Shown piece after piece: positions 36,201-48,566 of a stretch of DNA of 64,000 bases. Below the pieces are notes generated by a model. That model was not told where the DNA came from. It was given only the letters and a program-made list of their open reading frames with translations, and did not search any database. The stretch is from Dactylonectria macrodidyma (taxonomy: Eukaryota; Ascomycota; Sordariomycetes; Hypocreales; Nectriaceae), in assembly GCA_020744425.1 (NCBI GenBank), contig JAGMUV010000001.1, positions 5,270,001-5,334,000 on the forward strand, in the 5' to 3' direction. Position 1 is the first letter of the stretch, and every line of letters begins with the position of its first letter. The translations under genes were made by a program, and so were the position numbers.

Positions 36201-39200
36201 CGGGTCTATTGGGTCTGGGGATCTGAGCTATTGGATCCCGTGGCCTGCAGGTTGCCATCCACGATCCATCGCACAGGTCGCGTCCCACAGATCACTGGGC
36301 ATCCGATGCATTCATCCACGGGTCGTCGTCATGTTCGGAAAGACCAAACGCCATGGCCGAGGCGTCGCAATGACAATGGCAACAGGGCCCGGACGGAGAG
36401 ACAATAGGATTGGGTTACACGGCACCGAGGGCTCCTGAGAAAAGACTGTGATATAGGCCAACAAGAGAGACAATTTACGAACAGTCCATTGCTCGGCTGT
36501 CGTTGTTCTTAAAATTGGAAGACGCAATCTCTTCATCTTTCGAGAGCTGGTGGATTACGTACATAGAACATAGTCGACTCCTGGACGATTGTCGACGACC
36601 TCATTAAATTGGCCTCAAGGATCAAGAAACGATGACTTAATTACCATCACCAACCAACTATCCAGCTCTTGCAATTGAAGTGAGACCTCGTCACATGGCT
36701 GCCCTCGTCTAACATGCCCGGATGCGGGCAAGGTTAGTCTTCTTGTCTCGACCTTAATCTCCATTCTGCTTAGCTCGAGCGGGAGAGGCATTGAAGAATC
36801 ACCAGTGTTGGTGTCTGTTGAATTTGTCTGGTGCGCCCGTTGCGGGATGGGGCTGGTGCTGGATCCACCAACTATGCCCGTCGCTATTGATGTCGATTCA
36901 TTGTCCGGAATGTGCGATGAAATAGGCATCGCCGCCACGACTCATCTGATGTTCGGGCTTGTCCGGTGCTTGGGCCTCGATTGCCATTGAAGGCGGGTGT
37001 TGGGTTGGTATGGGCAGCTGCACTATTGTCACTCGATTGGGGGGACAATGGGGTATGTGGCTCACCCGCCAATGGACGCTTGTGCGAGATGACAACCATT
37101 ATGACATCGATTGGGCTGTCTGGCAGTCTGGCTGGCACGGGCCCTCCCATTCATGTCTCTCTGATCAACCTGCGCCATCAACCTTGTTCAACGCCATGCA
37201 TTCGGCGGCCTTGGAGGTTTGTGCCACAGGTTCCCTTCCCATGGTACCGGGCTTGCGCTGGGCTCGAGGATAGGACGCCCTCAATGGCGGGCTGCATATC
37301 ACCCCATTGGTGGCGACAATGTGGGACTGGGATTGTGCACAGAGCCATCCTTCATTCCTGGCCGTTCTCATGAGCACTCATACGGCACGAGCTAGAAGAT
37401 GTCCACTTTGTCTGTTTCTGAAAACCTCCCTAGAAACTAGCGACAAATTCCTTGGAGCGATGCCGTTTGTATATTCCCTTGTCAAACCGTCGAACCGTTG
37501 GTGGAGTGGCCTTACGTACGTTCTTTGAACTCTTGAAGGTAGTTCGCGAAGCAATCTCTGTGGGTTATGAGTTGGCGCCCCACCCAGAGGTTTAAGCCCA
37601 TGCTCAAAATCCAACACAGGGTTGTTCAGGCATGGACGTCAGTACATACTGCAGCAGAACTGGTGGTAGTGGTATCTGCCGCCTGCCACCCGACTATCGC
37701 GGGGTTTCGTTCTTTGGCGCTGACTGACGACGACCTGGTACCCGTTTCAGGATAGTGTGATCGCAACAAGTCGACTGGCGGGTTGCTTGAGTTCGTCCTT
37801 TGTCACATGCTTAATTTACTCCGCACACACGCACACGAGGTCATCACTTGGCGACATAGACGCTCTGGCGGGAAAAGCCGAGACAGGACGGGACTAGAAA
37901 CGATGGGTATCACGAGGTTGGGGGGGTTATTGATCAATGTGCCGCTATATTCCTGCCTTCTTCAATAGACCGATTGAAGTACGTAAGGTCCCTACAAATC
38001 TAAATTCAGGATGGTGCTTGTCGAATGACAATGGCACTTTCCATTTTCACCAGCAGGCAATTCCGGCCTGTCACAACAGGAACACGGGCTGACTAAGGCT
38101 TCTATGTAGCCCATACCTACGCAGCTCGAGAGTAATCCCCTACACACACACTGCAGTGCGCGCAACAACCATCAGACACAGGCCGTCTCCACCCCGATAC
38201 TCAGATTGTGCATGGATCTCAACCAACCCCTGTCAAAGAGGCTGCGGAATGCTGCCGCCACAGTTCAAAGCCAAGATGTCCTCGGGAACCCCTTTCTGGG
38301 GTCGGGACGCCATGGCAAGCCCGGCTAGCCGGGCTGGATGCTTGACCTTGGGAGCCGACCGAAATCGATAGCTTGGTTCCAGGGTTTCTCCAAACATCAT
38401 CGACGTCGTCCTCACAAATCTCCCTCTACGTTCCTTGCTCCATCGTTGACCGACGTTCCCGGTTTGGGACAACGCTTGTCATACCTTGCCCTGCCTGGAT
38501 CTGGATGAGCAATCGAGGTCAGAAACCAGTACCTAGTAGTCCCCAGCGCCGAATGCTGAGGCATACCAAAGTACGTTGTAATATCTCGCGACCTTACCCT
38601 CATGTGCCAATCAATTCCAGATCTCACGACCACCAACGGAAATGTCGCCTGCGCACCCTGGTCGACCTGGATCATCATCACCTCCGAGACCCTAGTTGAG
38701 TGACGGCGACGTGGGACAATTAATGTCTCCGCTGACTTCACTCTGGGAAACGACACACCACTCCCATTGTGGACCGATGGAACAGTTGCTGCAACTGGCC
38801 CGAGGTTCAATCAACACCCCGTCGTCCGGAAGATGCCTCTGCACGGAGCTTCTTCTCGTCGTGTTATTGCAGCCTCACTGGGATCTCGTGCAAGGCAAGG
38901 ATGAAGATCAACCAGGGGCTGGGCTGGGGTTACATCCCTGGTGCAGTCCTGCCCTCCACGCAGGAGGGCATCGACCTCAATCCTGCACCAGAGAAATGAA
39001 TCAACTGCGGCGATCGGGTCCTGGAGACGAAACACTGTGCCATGTGCCAGAGCAAGATCCCAAAGGCCAGGGGCCTCTTTCGAGCTAACCGCAGCCAAAC
39101 GAGCCAAGTGGCCCACAAGCTTGATGGTGTCTGCCGTGGGTGGGGTCATACCCCTAGAGACGAGCAGTAGGCGATAAGGCTAACGGAAAAAACGTCACGC

Positions 39201-42200
39201 CTATGCAAACTCCATTCGTTAGCACATGAGCCTAAGAGAGCGGGGATCGTGCTATAAGGCGGAGCATCGTGGGCCTGTCCAAAGATCGAGACCATTCGCC
39301 CAAGAACATCCTAGTCGGCCGTCGCAGGCGGATTGCTCGTGCATCCCGGTAGTACGGGACGCGCCAGATCCAACGCCCCACGTCGCAAGGATGCAGATTC
39401 CTCCTCATCCGACGCCGTCGAGGTTTGATCATGAAAATGTTCAATTGGCTGCCTGGTCTGGTTATTCAGAGCTGGCCAGGGTCAATCCCCCTACCCCTCA
39501 GAATCATCGCCCCATCCATTGTCTATCCTGAGCAACACGCGAGATCTTGCGGACAGGTAAGAATAAGCTACTGGTGTTTGATGCCAAAATTGACAATATG
39601 GCCAGGCGTTTCTTGACTTGGGTAGTGCTTTATTGCTTTGGCTGAAGGGCAGCTTCAAGAAACCGTGTCTGAATCAAGTCTCGCCTGTCATCCATGTTTA
39701 CGAACGACTCAGTGCAAAAATAGTCATTGATGGCAAGAGTCTCCATGGCCGCAAGGGAACAGGGACGGACTACAAGCGCTGCCTGTGCGTGCTGAACCGT
39801 CATCACACAGGGAGCTGCCGTGAAAGGGTCACACGGCAGCGACTGGAGAGCTGGCAACGAGAGATTTCGTCAGGTCAGTGGCCTGGTCTGTACGAGGGTC
39901 ATTTATGCAACCCAAAACCTCGGGACCGACGATTGCAAGTGGCTTCGTTGTTTTTTCCAATTACCACGGACGCAACTGCTCAAGCTGCTTCTCGAGTTGC
40001 CTTTGTACGACGCACGACAGTACTACATACCTACGTACGCAGTAGTCGATTGAACGTTGGATGGATTATCACACAGGTACAGAGCTATGATCAGTCTTTC
40101 GCCGGGGCGTACTCAGCAGCAGGCCACCCGGTCGCCTGGCTTTTTTTTTCGTTTTTTTTTTTTTTGCTTCTTCCACTACCACACAAATGCTTGGAGCAAG
40201 GGTCACCCGCCCAAGGTTTACAACGGACAGTCACAGGACAGATGGACCTGCATGGGCAAATGTGATACCTCACTCACTAAGCCATCAATGGAGATGAGAA
40301 AACCGTTCAGCACGTGGAGCAGCGTCTTGGCTGCTGAAGGTTAGGAACAGCTGAGCGCTAACAGCAATTTTTGCGAACCCTAGCTGTGAGGGCACCGCGC
40401 AATGACGGCAATGTCTGCCAACAGAGACAATTCTCGGAGGCCTAGCGAGAATTATTGATTCTGCCAGGCGAGGTCGGCCGCTCAGTGTGGCCCAGGCGGC
40501 CGCTAGCAAATGCCTTGGAGTGAGGCACTGAACCGGGGGCACACATCCGGCCAGCATAAGGCCTGTTGGCACAGTGGAGAAGTTTTCTCATCGACATCCT
40601 CAAATGGCGGATGATCTGCGCTCAGGATCCCTGCGCCGATCGTCCCAGGTGGCGCCTCCCTTCCAAGCCCACCAACAACGCTTGCTGGACCAAGGCGTCT
40701 TGTTGGGACGCCGCTTGAGCCAGCATCAGCCGCCTCTTCCTCACAGACGTCATTGAGCTCTGCGTTTTGATGAATGACTTAAGATGCGAAATGGGGAGCA
40801 CAGCGACGAAAGGCTGTAGGGTTGGTACCAAAACGTGCCACACCGTCAGCCTGAGCCGATGCCTGAACCTGAATACAGAGTCCAAAAGAATGTCCAGGGT
40901 ACCCGATTTTGATTGGCCATAGGCCATGCAAGGTCTAATCCCCTGTCTCAGTTGGGTCCATGGTGTAATTACGTTTTTAATGTTCTTTCCTTGCTTGTCA
41001 CTTCATTCCAGGCCCCTCGATCTCGGAGAGTTGGTCTGTAGATGAGCTGGCATGATGAGCTGATGCGAGCTTACACTGGATCGCCTGCTCAGACTGGAGA
41101 CATCTGATATTGGAAGGTCGAGGTTCTCGTTCATCATTTAGCCTTACGGCGCGGACAGAGTCACCGTACCCAGGGATGTCGATCCTGGACGCCAGTGACC
41201 AAACGCTTCACCCCGTTAGAGTAACAGCCCGCCCGCCACAAGCGCCCAGAGCGCGCTACATGCCTGTGTGCATGCAGTCTCTAAATTGGGGTACCTACTG
41301 CGTCGAATGGCGCTGTCCGCCTCAAATGCCGGGATTAGTCCCTAAGCCCTAGGGGCGCAGCGCCAACAACCAAGCACTTGGCGCCTGTAAGCGTGGGGAG
41401 CATTTGTTTGGTTATGCTCGCAGCCCTAATTCAGGTCTCCTATCAAGACAGAAGCGGAGCGGATGAGCTCGTTCCTTTTTGGATGGGGATCATCTGAGGA
41501 GAATGGGAAATTGGGAGTGCAGGGCTCGAGTGGGCAGCCGCAAAGGCTCGGTTGAGCTGAAGGGCTGCTCGACGACGGGTTAAGGCATGGCATGCCAGCC
41601 GCCTTGGGATCAAGGGACGCTGCAAACGATGGACATTTATTTCGTCCTGGCGAAGCACAACCCCATGTGCAGTTGTCCACGACGACCTCTGGCCAAGAAG
41701 AAAGGCCTTGTATCTCGGCCATCCAAGCAAGCGGGAGAAAGCTGTTACAGCTTGTCGCTAGACTATCCCCGGAAGACTGGAACAGCATCCGGGAGTCAGA
41801 GCTCTCTCGCCCGATTAGAAGATCTATCACACCGGGCTGAACATGGCACAGTACTACCGCCCCTCCCCTCCCAACCCCGCCAAGGCGTGTCTCTTGAGAG
41901 AGGACGCCTGTGTTTCCAATGACGCTGTTCGCCGTGTCTCTTCGTTGCCGGCCAGCTGGGTGGGCTAAGAATACCCTCTCGGCGGTCGTTGCACTAATGC
42001 TATCAGACCGCAGGTCTTCGGGGCACGGCAGCTGATTACTATTGCGCTAGGGCTCTGTAGCTCAAGGGAGCTGGAAGCTGACGGACCCAGTGCAGCGACA
42101 TCAGTGGAAAAGTCCATTCAGATGCCGTCAACTTTGGGAAGTAGACGACTGTTTTCCTGGCTGTCGAAAAATGCAATGAGGTTTATCCCTGCAGCCCGAA

Positions 42201-42962
42201 CTAACTAGCTTGCTGACCGGTGAGGGAGACCCTGGAGCATTGCCGCTCGTTATACGAAATCGAGATTTTTTTTCGTGTTAGACTCACGGCATTTGCTACG
42301 AGGGCAGAGATCCTTGCAAATTGCCCATCTCCATCTGGTCTTGCATGACTGCTGACTCTCCCGTCGGTTGCGGCGGGCTTGGCTTTGGGGCACGTACCAG
42401 GATGAGATCTCATGAAGCCCTGTTCCTACCATGGACGGCACTCGGGTCATGACGGCAAACGGGTGCACTAACCCAACGAAATAGAATATGCTTAAGTTGG
42501 CTACCTGGCGAGAAAGGAAAGGCACGATTTCCGAAGGCAGCTGGAGCTTTCATGGGACCAAACTGTATGGAGGTTACAGTGCGCTCTAGCAATGTGAGCC
42601 AGGTACTCTTTGTCCTGTAAGTCGGTTCTGGTCCCGCAACCTTCGTCTGCTCGGACGTCCGAGTGCTGCACCGGCAACAACAACAACATTTGAAAACCTC
42701 AGAGACTCTTCGCCGACCGCAAAAAGGCGTCCTCGGACCGGCTGCTATACGGAACTGCCGCTCCTCTTCCCGAACCGATACTGCAAGCATTGGGAGCAGC
42801 ATGGATTTCCTCCTCCGCCGTCACGTGGCTCGGTCCCCGCAAGGGCCGAGCAATCGGCCTCTTACAACAATCTATATGAGCCGATGGATGCATCATGGTT
42901 GTTGCTTCATCGTTCACTCGAGCGGGGTTGCCAGTGTAGCTTCGAGAGCCAATTCCTGAACC

Positions 42963-44690
42963 ATGGATCGCCTTCCTCAAGAAATCTACAACGAAATCGG
43001 AACGTGGTTTGCGGATGCAGAAGAGAACCCGAGATATGCGCTCTCGTCCCCTCTAGCCGTCGAGCGGCCGGCCCTCGCCACTATCTCACGTCCGTGGCAG
43101 CAGGCAATCGAGAAGCAAACGTTCCGAAAGCTCCGTTTGAGGAGTACGGACCTGGATCGGTTCGAAAAGGCCGTCACGGGGAGTCGGCGACGCTTCCTCA
43201 ACTGCATCCGTTTCGCCATCATCCTGCCCGGATATCCCGCTGAGGCCCGCGGCCGGTTCGAGAGAGAGGCGGACCGAGACGCCAACGACAAGGCATTTAC
43301 CGACGCCGTGAACGGCCTGTTCCGCATTCTCAGGTCTTGGGACGAGGGCAAAGACGGTCGGGATACCGGGTACTCGATCCAACTTGACATTGAGGCCGTC
43401 TACTCCCCCACCGATGACTTCCACAACGGCCACAATGGGTGCCGCGGCACCCCCCGTCGAATCGAGCGCATGGACGTTGCCGAGCTGGAAAATGAGGATG
43501 AGGTCCGCCGTCGTGACTTGCAAGATCGTCGTTTCCAGTACTCATACATCCGGCTGCTTGACCCGGCAAAGCTGCCCGTGGTGCGGGCCATCACCGGGTT
43601 CAACACGACCGTCATAAAACGGAGGTTGGCACACCGGACGGCCGTGGATATTGCGGCCAAGCTCCCGAACCTGCGCAGCGGGAGCTGGTTCATGGATGAT
43701 ACCGAGCAGCGCTATCCGGCTATGCGCCGCTTCGGTCGGCATCAGCTAGCCGAGGTTGTCCGAGATGTGCTTCCAGCCGCCGAGGCGTTGCAGACGCTCC
43801 ACGTCTGCATGAACCAGGACTTGCTATGGAACCACGCCTGGCTACCAGCTGACTTGACCGCCGCAGGCGAAAAACCATCTGACCAAGAAACATCTAGCCA
43901 AGGGCTATCTGATTCTCTTGGTTGCGCAATTCGCGAGGCCACATCTGACCTCAGAAACCTCAAAAACCTCACAGTGTCGGGGTGTCTCGACGAGTCGCTG
44001 CTCTGGCCGAGCCGGAGCTCGGGGCCTTGTCTCGTCGAGCCTTTCTGGCAGAGGTTGCAGCGCCTCGATGTCCAGTTTAACATGACGACGCCGTCCGGAG
44101 GCTGGTACTTCTGTGCGCGTAGACCAGGTGACAAGGTCGAGCCGCAGCTCGCTGCTCGCTCGACTACTCTGCTGCCTCCGGGACACGGGTACAGCGAGGA
44201 CGAAGACATTGCGGCAGCACTGCGATATTCCGACTCAGAGAACCAGAGGCTATCCGGTGCTTCCATGTGTTTGTTTCGCTGGGTGCCAGACGAGGAATCG
44301 CTGGTGCCCCTCTTCGAGGCTTTTGCGCGCGTCTGCTCTCAGATGCCGTCCTTGAAGGTCGCTTCGCTCATGACCATGGTCCACGTCTCGCTCGAGGTTG
44401 GAGCCGGCCGACAGGTCCCGACTCGCTCGCCTTGGGGAGTCTCGTACGCAGCCCCAGGCGAGATCTTCGCTCAGCAATTCCAGCTCGACCCTGCCTACCG
44501 CGAGAACGGGGGACAGCGGCGGGTGCTCTGGGATGTCAAGGACTGGCAGCCACCAGCCCATCTCAGGAGCAGCTTGGGTGATATCGGCCGAGAACGGTAC
44601 GGGGACGAGCTTTCTGAGAAGCACGTTGATTTCTGGGCAGCGGTCATGAAGCCCCGCGAGTTATCGCGGTTCAGATGCTCATACTGGTAG
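42963..44690 (+). CDS. F-box-like protein of a fungal-specific family
   Basis: A single exon encodes 575 residues from an ATG preceded by AACC. The N-terminus starts MDRLPQEIYNEIGTWF and continues to a conserved-looking block near 38-60 (ATISRPWQQAIEKQTFRKL). This is the usual opening of fungal F-box-like proteins that bind Skp1 within SCF ubiquitin ligases, followed by a large target-recognition part. The remaining roughly 500 residues show no Leu-rich, WD40 or Kelch repeats that I can see. They resemble the fungal domain of unknown function often fused to such F-boxes (DUF6546-type), with paired Trp, FRW and HVDFW motifs towards the end (WAAVMKPRELSRFRCSYW). No intron, no membrane segment. 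Target unknown. Families like this expand in Sordariomycetes and evolve quickly. Confidence 0.7.
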   Translation: MDRLPQEIYNEIGTWFADAEENPRYALSSPLAVERPALATISRPWQQAIEKQTFRKLRLRSTDLDRFEKAVTGSRRRFLNCIRFAIILPGYPAEARGRFEREADRDANDKAFTDAVNGLFRILRSWDEGKDGRDTGYSIQLDIEAVYSPTDDFHNGHNGCRGTPRRIERMDVAELENEDEVRRRDLQDRRFQYSYIRLLDPAKLPVVRAITGFNTTVIKRRLAHRTAVDIAAKLPNLRSGSWFMDDTEQRYPAMRRFGRHQLAEVVRDVLPAAEALQTLHVCMNQDLLWNHAWLPADLTAAGEKPSDQETSSQGLSDSLGCAIREATSDLRNLKNLTVSGCLDESLLWPSRSSGPCLVEPFWQRLQRLDVQFNMTTPSGGWYFCARRPGDKVEPQLAARSTTLLPPGHGYSEDEDIAAALRYSDSENQRLSGASMCLFRWVPDEESLVPLFEAFARVCSQMPSLKVASLMTMVHVSLEVGAGRQVPTRSPWGVSYAAPGEIFAQQFQLDPAYRENGGQRRVLWDVKDWQPPAHLRSSLGDIGRERYGDELSEKHVDFWAAVMKPRELSRFRCSYW

Positions 44691-45217
44691 AAGCTCATTG
44701 CCGAAAGGTATAGCAACGAATGAGTGAGCGTTTCGTCATGCTGGCGTTTGATACCTCAGCCCATGGCCACATCTACCGCCCGTGGCCTGTCTGGCCTATG
44801 ACTGGGACATGAGAACATGTTCAATAAAGGATTTCAGGGATGTTTGTTTCCTAGATTGTTTTGCTTTATGATATTTGGATGACTGACGGGCTGCATCACG
44901 AGAAGAAAGGGAACTCGGAGGACTCGGAATGGATACTGGCCGAGATGTTGATCGCGCAGAAGAGACTCATCCTAGTTGAAATACAGTACATAACGACCGT
45001 TTTGATGATCGACTGCTGAAGAGACGTTGCCTGTTGTTCGTGATATTGGCATGTTGAGTATTGAGGGCTCAACTCTGGTACACGCACGAAATTGTTTTGG
45101 CGCGTGGCTTGAAATCGCTGACCGTCTCCTGCCGGGGTCTACACCACAACATTGATGTACCCATCTCTTTGTAACATTGGGCAGTTTCACTAATTGAGAT
45201 GGCCAACGTTCTCTTCA

Positions 45218-46423
45218 TTATGTAGGTACAGCTATTGCAGCCTTGGGCCAAAAGTCATCGTACCTTCCTACATTTATCCCAAGACTCGACATATTCATAT
45301 CAAGATTCATCTTAAGTGCAAAAGGAAGCCATTTGCCATTGAGAACCAGGGATGGATGTGTACTAAGCTGACCCATCATTTCCTCCAAAGCTGAACTAAG
45401 CAATAGCATCCCAGTGATGGAAACATTGCCCATCGGCAGGCAGATCATGCACAGTCTGAGTAAGAGATTTCGTGGATCAATGGCTATCCTAGATCCCTGT
45501 GACAAAATCAGCTGTAGAAGATCGACCGTATCAAGCCTTTTCCGGAGAATTAGTGGGGATAAATGAACGATCACTTCTGTGTATGACGAAGCAATATTGC
45601 AAGCCCTTCGCTACAGGATGATGACCGCCCTGTCACACTGTCAGGTATCACCAATAGGATCAGCACCGCCCCTGTGATGGCTATCATCCTGGGGGACCTC
45701 TGGATAGGAAACGGACTCAAATGTTCAGGCCCCCCTGCCCTAATGTATCACGTACAAGTCTCGAAGGGCGGTTTTGAAGGAACAATCGTGGGTATAGCTC
45801 TTGCGCATGGCGTCGAAGTGGGCGTCAGTAGCTGGATAACCTCATGCTTGGTCCGTTCTAGGGCAACGGGCATGCGAAGTGGTTTGGTCTGTCCACTATA
45901 TCTGTCGACGTTGCCACAATTGAACAAACGGAGCGGATCCAGTGCTAGCCAACAGTTCAGCGGTTATCCAAGACGGCGGTGGTGAATGAATAGATGGCGA
46001 TAGGGGTTAGGGAGACCTATAGTCAGTGTTATTATTGAGTGAACGAGGCTTAACGCCCGGAGTACGAAGTTGGGTGTCAGTCATTGTGTGCCTCGCTCAT
46101 TCTGCTCGTTGCGCGGGTTTCTGATAATGCCGCTGACAAACGTCACGTACTTGGTCGTCATTCATCAAGAATTTTAACAGATGACCAACCACCTCCCAGT
46201 GGAATGTGCAAATTTCCGGATCAATAACGTAGACGTTGACTGTCAATTTTGCCACCATGGGTAAGAGCAAACTGTGAGCTGAGGTGCTCACATTGGCGCC
46301 ACACGATTCCGGGGAAATGGCATAACGCTTGCCTTGTTTCCGACGGCGGTAGGCCATATTGAGGACCAACAGAAAGGTAGTCTTGAAGCAGCACCATCTA
46401 GTGTTGCAAAACCAAAGGTCCAT
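45218..46423 (-). pseudogene. Possible decayed gene, minus strand, unknown family
   Basis: Two open stretches have protein-like hydrophobic and charged periodicity. One at 45218-45574 is Leu-rich (for example DTVDLLQLILSQGSRIAIDP and NLLLRLCMICLPMGN). The other at 46097-46423 includes EVVGHLLKFLMNDDQVRDVC. Between them the frame is broken by several stops in all frames, and bits such as VTGRSSSCSEGLAILLRHT appear in yet another frame, so no intact gene can be built. It could be a frameshifted relic or two chance frames. I do not recognise the family. Confidence 0.2.
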
Positions 46424-47463
46424 GGTTAGAAGCGTTGCACTGCCCGGTTTGGAGCGACTTGCTTGACGCAGGGGGCGGATGATTCGACGGGGAACCGGAG
46501 GACCTAGTCTACGGACCGCCGTAAATCTGGAAAGCCGAGAGGCGAGGAGGCAAACGACACATTAGCGAAACCGAGGTTGAATATCATCGTATGACCGCAG
46601 TGTGGGAGTTGAATGCGAAAGAGCATTCGGAGGTCGATCATAGGCCCTGGTTAGGCATGTCGGTCCGGGCAGGTTTCCATCTGGCTGCAAATCAGATACG
46701 ACACGATTCCATTCCATCCAGGCAGCATCCAGTCCACCGTTTTCGTCATGTTCGGGGACAAAGCATGAAGTCCGAGCATCTGGTAAAACCACGCCACCAT
46801 GTCGACCGACTTTACCATATAGGGTGATAGAAAGACGTATGGTACATCACGAACCTTTGTGTGTATCAGGAGGGTAGCATTAGGAGATTGAGTTGGGATC
46901 GTAGCTGAGAGCCTATTTTCTGTGACGTGGTGTCATGGACTGGTGATGGAGTCGATCGAGCCAAGACGTGATGGAGACAAAAATCACATGGCGACTTCAC
47001 GTCGTAACAAACGCCTGAAGCTTTCGGCTTCTCCCATCGCCGGTGAAACATGCTCAATTGCGAGCAGCGCCGATAATAACAAGATGCGGCACGCACCATG
47101 CGGAACCATTTGTTTCCGTCACGCCCAAAGCATCACTTGATACGAATCGGGACCTGCATCGTGGGAAAACATGGGCAATGCCAAGCAAAAGCACGTTTGG
47201 GGACCGACTGCGGAGGGAAACCGTTGCGATTAGATGAGACGGACGTGCGACTGATTCCTGTGACGAGTTGTTGTATTTTTTTTTTCTTTCGGTGTAGGTT
47301 GTTGTTCATTTGATGTGTTGTGGGAGGTGAAATTGTTGGAGTGGGAGAGAAAGCTGTCGATACATCGGTCATGTACCGGTACCAGCTGCAAAACGGCAAG
47401 GCCAAGCCGGACTGGGACGATGCCGGCTTCACATCCGCAATGCGAACCAAAGCAACGAGTTTA

Positions 47464-47471
47464 TTTGCTCA
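47464..47471 (+). promoter_or_regulatory. Copper-response-like element (TTTGCTCA)
   Basis: A perfect match to the Mac1-type copper-response consensus TTTGC(T/G)C(A/G), 449 bases upstream of the Ctr start. A near match, GAGCAAA, lies much further up at 46265-46271. In yeast and Aspergillus fumigatus such elements switch on Ctr genes when copper is scarce. Confidence 0.45.
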
Positions 47472-47607
47472 ATACAGGCCCATTTCCCACCGCACCTTCC
47501 CAGTGTCTTCATGAGTGGCAATCAGTTCTTAAAAAAGACATCCGACCGACCTCGAGCTCGAGTGTCAAATACCCCCAAGACCAGACTCGATAATCCTACC
47601 ACAAGTT

Positions 47608-47644
47608 CCACAACCACAACCACAACCACAACCACAACCACAAA
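47608..47644. repeat. CCACAA hexanucleotide repeat in the Ctr leader or promoter
   Basis: Six tandem CCACAA units, about 280 bases before the Ctr start codon. Confidence 0.9.
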
Positions 47645-47919
47645 CGACTTTCCTGGATTCACTGGCCAAGAGACACAATCTGTGATTGTCTCGGTCTTTT
47701 TCACAGGCACATTATTCACTCAAGAGTCCACTCGTAGCTCGAGAGGTTATCCAGCCGGCTGTTCGTCTCGTTTCTCTCTTCGAACTCGTGACCACTGTTC
47801 TCTCCGAAACGTTGTCGCACACATCAACGGCTTCACTAGACATACATACCAGATCCGGCCCTCTCACAGCTGCGACTCAACCTTCGCAACCCTCCATCAA
47901 CCCATCCTCATACTTCAAA

Positions 47920-48566
47920 ATGAGCTTCTTCCCCCGCCACAGCATGTCCGACGTGGACTCCGACACCAGCTCGTCCGACTCGCACTCGTCGAGCTCCAGC
48001 ATAATGACCATGATCTTCCAGACGCAGATGGCGACGCCGCTGTACGCGTCCTCGTGGACGCCCGAGAGCGCAGGCGCCTACGCCGGCACCTGCATCTTCC
48101 TCGTCGTTCTCGCCATCCTCGGCCGCGCGCTGCTCGCCGTCAAGGCCGTCCAGGAGGCGCGATGGCTCGACCGCGAAGCCGCCCGCCGCTACGTCACCGT
48201 CAACGGCAAGATCCCCCTCACCGAGCAGATCTCGGTCAACCCGGACGCTCGCCAGATGACGCTCTCGGCCAACGGCGTCGAGGAGACCGTCATGGTAGTC
48301 GAGCGCAAGCGCAACACGTCCCGCCCGTGGCGGTTCAGCGTTGACCCTCTCCGTGCCGTCCTCGATACCGTCATTGTTGGGATTGGTTACCTGCTGTAAG
48401 TTTCCCCCAAAGACGTGGTGTTGACTTTCAGAATTCCAAAACTAACTCGCAATGCAGCATGTTGGCGGTCATGACGATGAACGTAGGCTACTTCATGTCA
48501 GTGCTGGCTGGTGTCTTCATTGGCAGCCTGGCTCTCGGCCGATATACCCAAACGACAGAGCACTAG
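47920..48566 (+). CDS. Ctr-family copper transporter
   Basis: Exons 47920-48395 and 48458-48566 encode 194 residues; the 62-bp intron has donor GTAAGT, a CTAAC branch and acceptor CAG. The start is the ATG after CTTCAAA; the frame is open further 5' but that part lacks family features. Residues 1-37 are an extracellular Ser/Asp-rich N-terminus with a small Met motif (MTMIFQTQM). Three helices follow at about 53-75, 145-165 and 168-188. Helix 2 carries the Cu(I) filter MLAVM (Met160 and Met164) and helix 3 the packing motif GVFIG (Gly177 and Gly181), both supplied or completed by exon 2. The cytosolic loop between helices 1 and 2 is about 70 residues. The family forms trimers importing reduced copper at the plasma or vacuolar membrane. 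The location is not decidable here. Confidence 0.93.

Larger units (their letters stand above)
28125..42962. other. 14.8-kb gene desert between divergently transcribed zinc-finger and F-box genes
   Basis: No gene, tRNA, transposase or reverse transcriptase motif could be supported. Composition is mixed, with many simple repeats: a GATGGCTGT tandem repeat (28594-28627), GT/GC runs near 30100-30170, a GGT run (30961-30995), CAGTCG-type repeats (33204-33250), and T tracts (40141-40165). The longest open frames (215 codons at 39618-40265 and 166 codons at 35938-36438) lack domains and contain low-complexity runs. The DNA does not look AT-rich or saturated with TA as heavily RIP-mutated transposons do, so old transposon burial is not obvious. 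It may carry distal regulatory elements, long UTRs or non-coding RNA. Confidence 0.5.
44691..47919. other. Intergenic region between the F-box gene and the Ctr gene
   Basis: About 3.2 kb. It contains two minus-strand, coding-like fragments (45218-45574 and 46097-46423; see separate entry), one copper-response-like element at 47464-47471 and a CCACAA repeat at 47608-47644. No complete gene was recognised. Confidence 0.4.

Noticed and set aside
38780..38830. tRNA T-arm-like GGTTCAATC
   Set aside because: No pairing T stem, no A box and no acceptor arm around it.
39618..40265. 215-codon plus-strand open frame in the desert
   Set aside because: Ends in Phe runs from T tracts; no domain or codon bias apparent.
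28125..42962. Desert as a transposon graveyard
   Set aside because: No terminal repeats, transposase or reverse-transcriptase motifs and no obvious AT-rich mutational bias could be seen by eye.
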